Below, one piece after another: positions 61,716 through 64,000 of a stretch of 64,000 nt of DNA; the first letter of the stretch is position 1; the number at the start of each line of letters is the position of its first letter. The position numbers were made by a program, and so were the translations under genes. Source of the DNA: CAZBME01 sp964645835 (lineage in GTDB: Bacteria; Desulfobacterota; Syntrophia; Syntrophales; UBA8958); the NCBI GenBank assembly GCA_964645835.1, contig CAZYDG010000005.1:8623-72622 (forward strand), written 5' to 3'. The notes below the pieces were generated by a model, which was not told where the DNA came from, did not search any database, and saw nothing but the letters and a program-made list of their open reading frames with translations.

Positions 61716-61782
61716 GTAGTGTGGAACAAGCGAAGCGGTTCCACCAGCAGATGGTGGATGCGCTTCGCTTCATCCACCCTAC
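61716..61782. repeat. 67-bp double-hairpin palindromic element
   Basis: Two adjacent hairpins with 7-bp stems: GTGGAAC-10 nt-GTTCCAC (61721-61744) and GTGGATG-10 nt-CATCCAC (61754-61777). The 10-nt loops (AAGCGAAGCG and CGCTTCGCTT) are exact reverse complements, so the whole unit is also an imperfect 31-bp palindrome. Similar GTGGAT...GCGCTTCGCTT elements occur in many genomes. Lies in the 210-bp gap before the gntR gene. Confidence 0.82.
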
Positions 61783-61890
61783 AGCTGGACTACAGCAAGT
61801 CGAATGTAGCAAATATTTGAATTACGATACAGTTTCCCCCCCGAAGGTGGACACATCTGCTGCGCTGCATGTCTTGCAAATTGGCATTCC

Positions 61891-62547
61891 TCAAGGGCCG
61901 ATAATCACTTCGATGGCGATTCGCTTTTCGTTTTGGATATAGTCACGTGTCGTTTTTTCGACCATCTCCGTGTTCCTCTCCTTTATATGACCACGAAGAA
62001 GCTGGAAGTATTTCAGATTGTCTCTCAGGACCAGCTTGCGGTAGGAGATGGTGATGAATTCGATCCGGCGCTTGTTTGGCCACAGATCCATAATAATCTT
62101 TTCCAGGAGACGGCTGTCCACAATTTTCAGGGCTACGGCGGCATAAGCGAAAATCCCGTTGTAATAGCCCTCCGCGTCGTCGTTATCGGCGCTTACTTCG
62201 ATGTTGTGGATGGCGTCGAGGATCAGGGCGAGATGTTCTTCCGTAAATCTTTCCATCGTCTTTCTCGCGAGGAGCCCATAGATTTCAGTCAGAATATCGT
62301 AGAGCCATTCTATATAAGTTCGGGTCAGCACGGAGACTGCCGTGCCTCTACGGGGGATGATTTCCACGAGGCCGTTTTTCTCCAGGATACGTAGGGCCTC
62401 CCTAATCGTGCTCTGACTGACCCCCAAATCGCGGGCCATCTTCGCTTCATATATCCGTTCGTCGGGCTTCAGATCCAGCCTGATGATCTTGTCCGCCAGC
62501 ATATTGGCGATCTGTTCCGGCAAGTTTGTGGTTTTAATAAATTCCAT
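61891..62547 (-). CDS. GntR family transcriptional regulator, FadR (FCD) subfamily
   Basis: 218 residues from ATG at 62547, with GAGG about nine bases upstream. Winged helix at the N-terminus: DKIIRLDLKPDERIYEAKMA, then SQSTIREALRILEKNGLVEI. The C-terminal all-helical FCD domain has the metal-site type layout ending HIKERNTEMVEKTTRDYI. Such regulators respond to acids or acyl-CoA and repress neighbouring genes. It is divergent from the iron alcohol dehydrogenase, with a perfect palindrome between, so it probably regulates both. Confidence 0.92.
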   Translation of the reverse strand: MEFIKTTNLPEQIANMLADKIIRLDLKPDERIYEAKMARDLGVSQSTIREALRILEKNGLVEIIPRRGTAVSVLTRTYIEWLYDILTEIYGLLARKTMERFTEEHLALILDAIHNIEVSADNDDAEGYYNGIFAYAAVALKIVDSRLLEKIIMDLWPNKRRIEFITISYRKLVLRDNLKYFQLLRGHIKERNTEMVEKTTRDYIQNEKRIAIEVIIGP

Positions 62548-62610
62548 CTTGCTTAACCTCACAATTTCCGTAAAACTGATTCCATGAGAGAAATCAATAT
62601 AACATTTGAC

Positions 62611-62639
62611 TTGACAGTGCAAGGAAAATCGATTATCGA
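62611..62639 (+). promoter_or_regulatory. Possible promoter of the iron alcohol dehydrogenase gene
   Basis: TTGACA at 62611-62616 is perfect; with a 17-nt spacer the -10 is TATCGA (62634-62639), only half matching. The -10 lies inside the palindrome at 62628-62647. Confidence 0.4.
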
Positions 62640-62647
62640 TAATCGAT
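62628..62647. promoter_or_regulatory. Perfect 20-bp palindrome, probable GntR operator
   Basis: ATCGATTATC joined to GATAATCGAT reads the same on both strands. It lies between divergent gntR and adh, over the candidate -10, 38 bp before the adh start. A bound regulator here would block the promoter. Confidence 0.65.
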
Positions 62648-62684
62648 AATATGGAGGTTGGAATTTACGAGAGAGGGGGAAATT

Positions 62685-63881
62685 ATGAAGTATCCGAATA
62701 TCGAGTTTGAACCGTTCTTCAGTTGGGCAAACCGGCCACGGATCATGTATTCACCTGGTTTGCGAAAAGAGGTTGGATTCGAGATGCAGCAGTTGGGTGG
62801 GTCGAAGGCGGTCATTTACACGGACAAGGGGCTGGTTGACGCCGGTGTGGCGGAGATGGTGATTACGGCCGTCAAGGAATCGGATCTGGAATTGGTCGGT
62901 GTCTTCGACAAGATCCTTCAGGATGCCAGGATCGATCTGATCAACGAAGGCGCTGCCTTCTACCGGGAGTGCGGGGCGGACTGCATGATTGCCGTCGGTG
63001 GCGGCAGCGTCATGGATAGCGCGAAAGCCATCAATATCCTGATCGGAGGCGGGTATGACGATTTTCAGCCCTTGGCGGATCAAGCGGGTCTTTGGGAGGG
63101 TGCACAGACCTTGCCGCCCCATATCGCTTTTCCCACAACGGCAGGCACGGGCTGCGAGGTGACAAACGCCATTGTCGTTCTCGATACGGTGGCCCATGCA
63201 AAACTTTCCGTAACCCATCCTTATGCAAATGCCGACCTGGCCATGCTCGATCCGGAACTAACCTACAAACTTCCCGCCAGGATCACAGCCTTCACGGGAA
63301 TGGACGCCCTCACCCACGCCATCGAAGGGATCACCTCGACTGGGGCGGAGCCGATTGCCGATGCCTTGGGACTTCATGCGATCCGCCTGTTATTCAAGTA
63401 TCTCCCCCTTGCCGTTAAGGAGCCCGAAAATACCGAGGCTCGTGGACACGTGCTCATTGCCAGTACGCTGGGCGGCATGTGTTTCGGAAATACCATGACC
63501 GGCGGCGTCCACGCCCATGCCCATGCCTTGGGGGCGCTATACGGAATTCCTCACGGCCTGGCAAATGCAATCATGCTTCCTGTCGTTATGGCTTTTAACA
63601 TGGAAGAGAAGCCGGAGCGGTTCATGATGATTGCCGACGCGATGGGGCTGGACGTGAAAGGCAGGGAGCCCATTGATGCCGCTATGGAAGCGGTGCAGGC
63701 GGTCAAAGATCTGAAGGAGACGATCGGGCTCACGGACACCCTGAAGAAATTCAATATTCCCGATGATCGGGAAGCCCTTCAACCCCTTGTTGAACTGGCG
63801 TCGGTGGATAGCCAGATCACGTACAATCCCAGGTATATCGAGGAAGAAGATATTTATAACAAGCCCGTTGCCTCAGATTAA
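62685..63881 (+). CDS. Iron-containing alcohol dehydrogenase
   Basis: 398 residues from ATG at 62685 with GAGGGGG upstream; TTG at 62658 is also open. NAD-site motif AVGGGSVMDSAKAI and the metal ligands Asp (NADLAMLDPE), His (ALTHAIEG), His (GGVHAHAHALG) and His (IPHGLANAIMLP). Group III iron ADHs interconvert alcohols or hydroxyacids and carbonyls with NAD(P). The substrate is unknown. Probably under the divergent GntR. Confidence 0.94.
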   Translation: MKYPNIEFEPFFSWANRPRIMYSPGLRKEVGFEMQQLGGSKAVIYTDKGLVDAGVAEMVITAVKESDLELVGVFDKILQDARIDLINEGAAFYRECGADCMIAVGGGSVMDSAKAINILIGGGYDDFQPLADQAGLWEGAQTLPPHIAFPTTAGTGCEVTNAIVVLDTVAHAKLSVTHPYANADLAMLDPELTYKLPARITAFTGMDALTHAIEGITSTGAEPIADALGLHAIRLLFKYLPLAVKEPENTEARGHVLIASTLGGMCFGNTMTGGVHAHAHALGALYGIPHGLANAIMLPVVMAFNMEEKPERFMMIADAMGLDVKGREPIDAAMEAVQAVKDLKETIGLTDTLKKFNIPDDREALQPLVELASVDSQITYNPRYIEEEDIYNKPVASD

Positions 63882-63932
63882 AATGTTACCGAAAGTGTAG
63901 TGACAAGAGGTAACGTTGCCTCATAAAGAAAG

Positions 63933-64000
63933 TTACCCCGGTTTGATGTGTGAGAAGATCGTTTTGAGTTTCTTTTCCATAGCCTTTCTTAGCAGGAATG
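63933..64000 (-). CDS. Possible 3' end of a gene entering from the right edge
   Basis: On the minus strand a frame from the edge reads FLLRKAMEKKLKTIFSHIKPG and stops at 63935-63933. Only 21 codons are visible, so it may be chance. Confidence 0.25.
   Translation of the reverse strand, partial: FLLRKAMEKKLKTIFSHIKPG

Noticed and set aside
63909..63937. GGTAAC/GTTACC hairpin after the alcohol dehydrogenase as a terminator
   Set aside because: A 6-bp stem with a 17-nt loop and no T-run is too weak.

Overview
The window reads as the chromosome of a Gram-negative anaerobe of the Deltaproteobacteria/Desulfobacterota type, most like the Syntrophales. This rests on three things seen together: outer-membrane and LPS genes (rfaE1-type heptose kinase, lptD, a TolC/MFP/RND efflux set, a type IV pilus/T2SS inner-membrane protein); the gene order tRNA cluster - rpmG - secE - nusG - rplKAJL - rpoBC - rpsLG - tuf - S10/spc/alpha; and acyl-CoA metabolism genes of the kind found in syntrophic fatty- or aromatic-acid degraders (NDP-forming acyl-CoA ligase, CoA-transferase fused to GNAT, iron alcohol dehydrogenase). 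The species assignment is inference.

Layout. 1-1478 (minus): 5' two thirds of tex. 1785-7853 (plus): rfaE1, DUF4416, yicC, gmk, rpoZ, pyrF, rlmB, pilC/gspF, tightly packed with several ATGA overlaps. 7861-7937: tRNA-Pro on the minus strand. 8078-10832: DUF1178 and a remarkable cysteine synthase/cysteinyl-tRNA synthetase fusion. 10995-11854: tRNA-Thr, -Tyr, -Gly, -Thr, rpmG and tRNA-Trp, interrupted by a 120-bp dispersed repeat. 11902-40518: about 29 kb of transcription and translation genes, all plus strand, with an L10 leader and an rplL-rpoB attenuator. fusA is absent from the str block, adk is absent between secY and map, and tuf is absent before rpmG. A strong terminator closes the cluster after rplQ, followed by a second copy of the 120-bp repeat.

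40852-64000 is a patchwork of envelope and metabolic genes: an EF-Tu-domain-2-like mini-protein, folC, an lptD with an extra N-terminal Ig-like domain, an amidohydrolase, an efflux operon whose TolC component is frameshifted, DUF2892, a chemoreceptor, an MBL hydrolase, an NDP-forming acyl-CoA ligase, HU, an O6-alkylguanine-DNA methyltransferase, DUF2277, a nuclease-like lipoprotein, a CoA-transferase/GNAT fusion, and a divergent GntR regulator/iron alcohol dehydrogenase pair separated by a perfect 20-bp palindrome.

Most interesting points: (i) the cysteine-making enzyme fused to the cysteine-charging enzyme, with an altered zinc site; (ii) two dispersed inverted-repeat elements of one family, one inside the tRNA operon; (iii) a 67-bp double hairpin at 61716-61782 with compensatory stem changes and mutually complementary loops; (iv) the frameshifted TolC gene; (v) the lipoprotein with a PD-(D/E)XK-like pattern. 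I found no CRISPR array, insertion sequence, prophage or clear anti-phage system.
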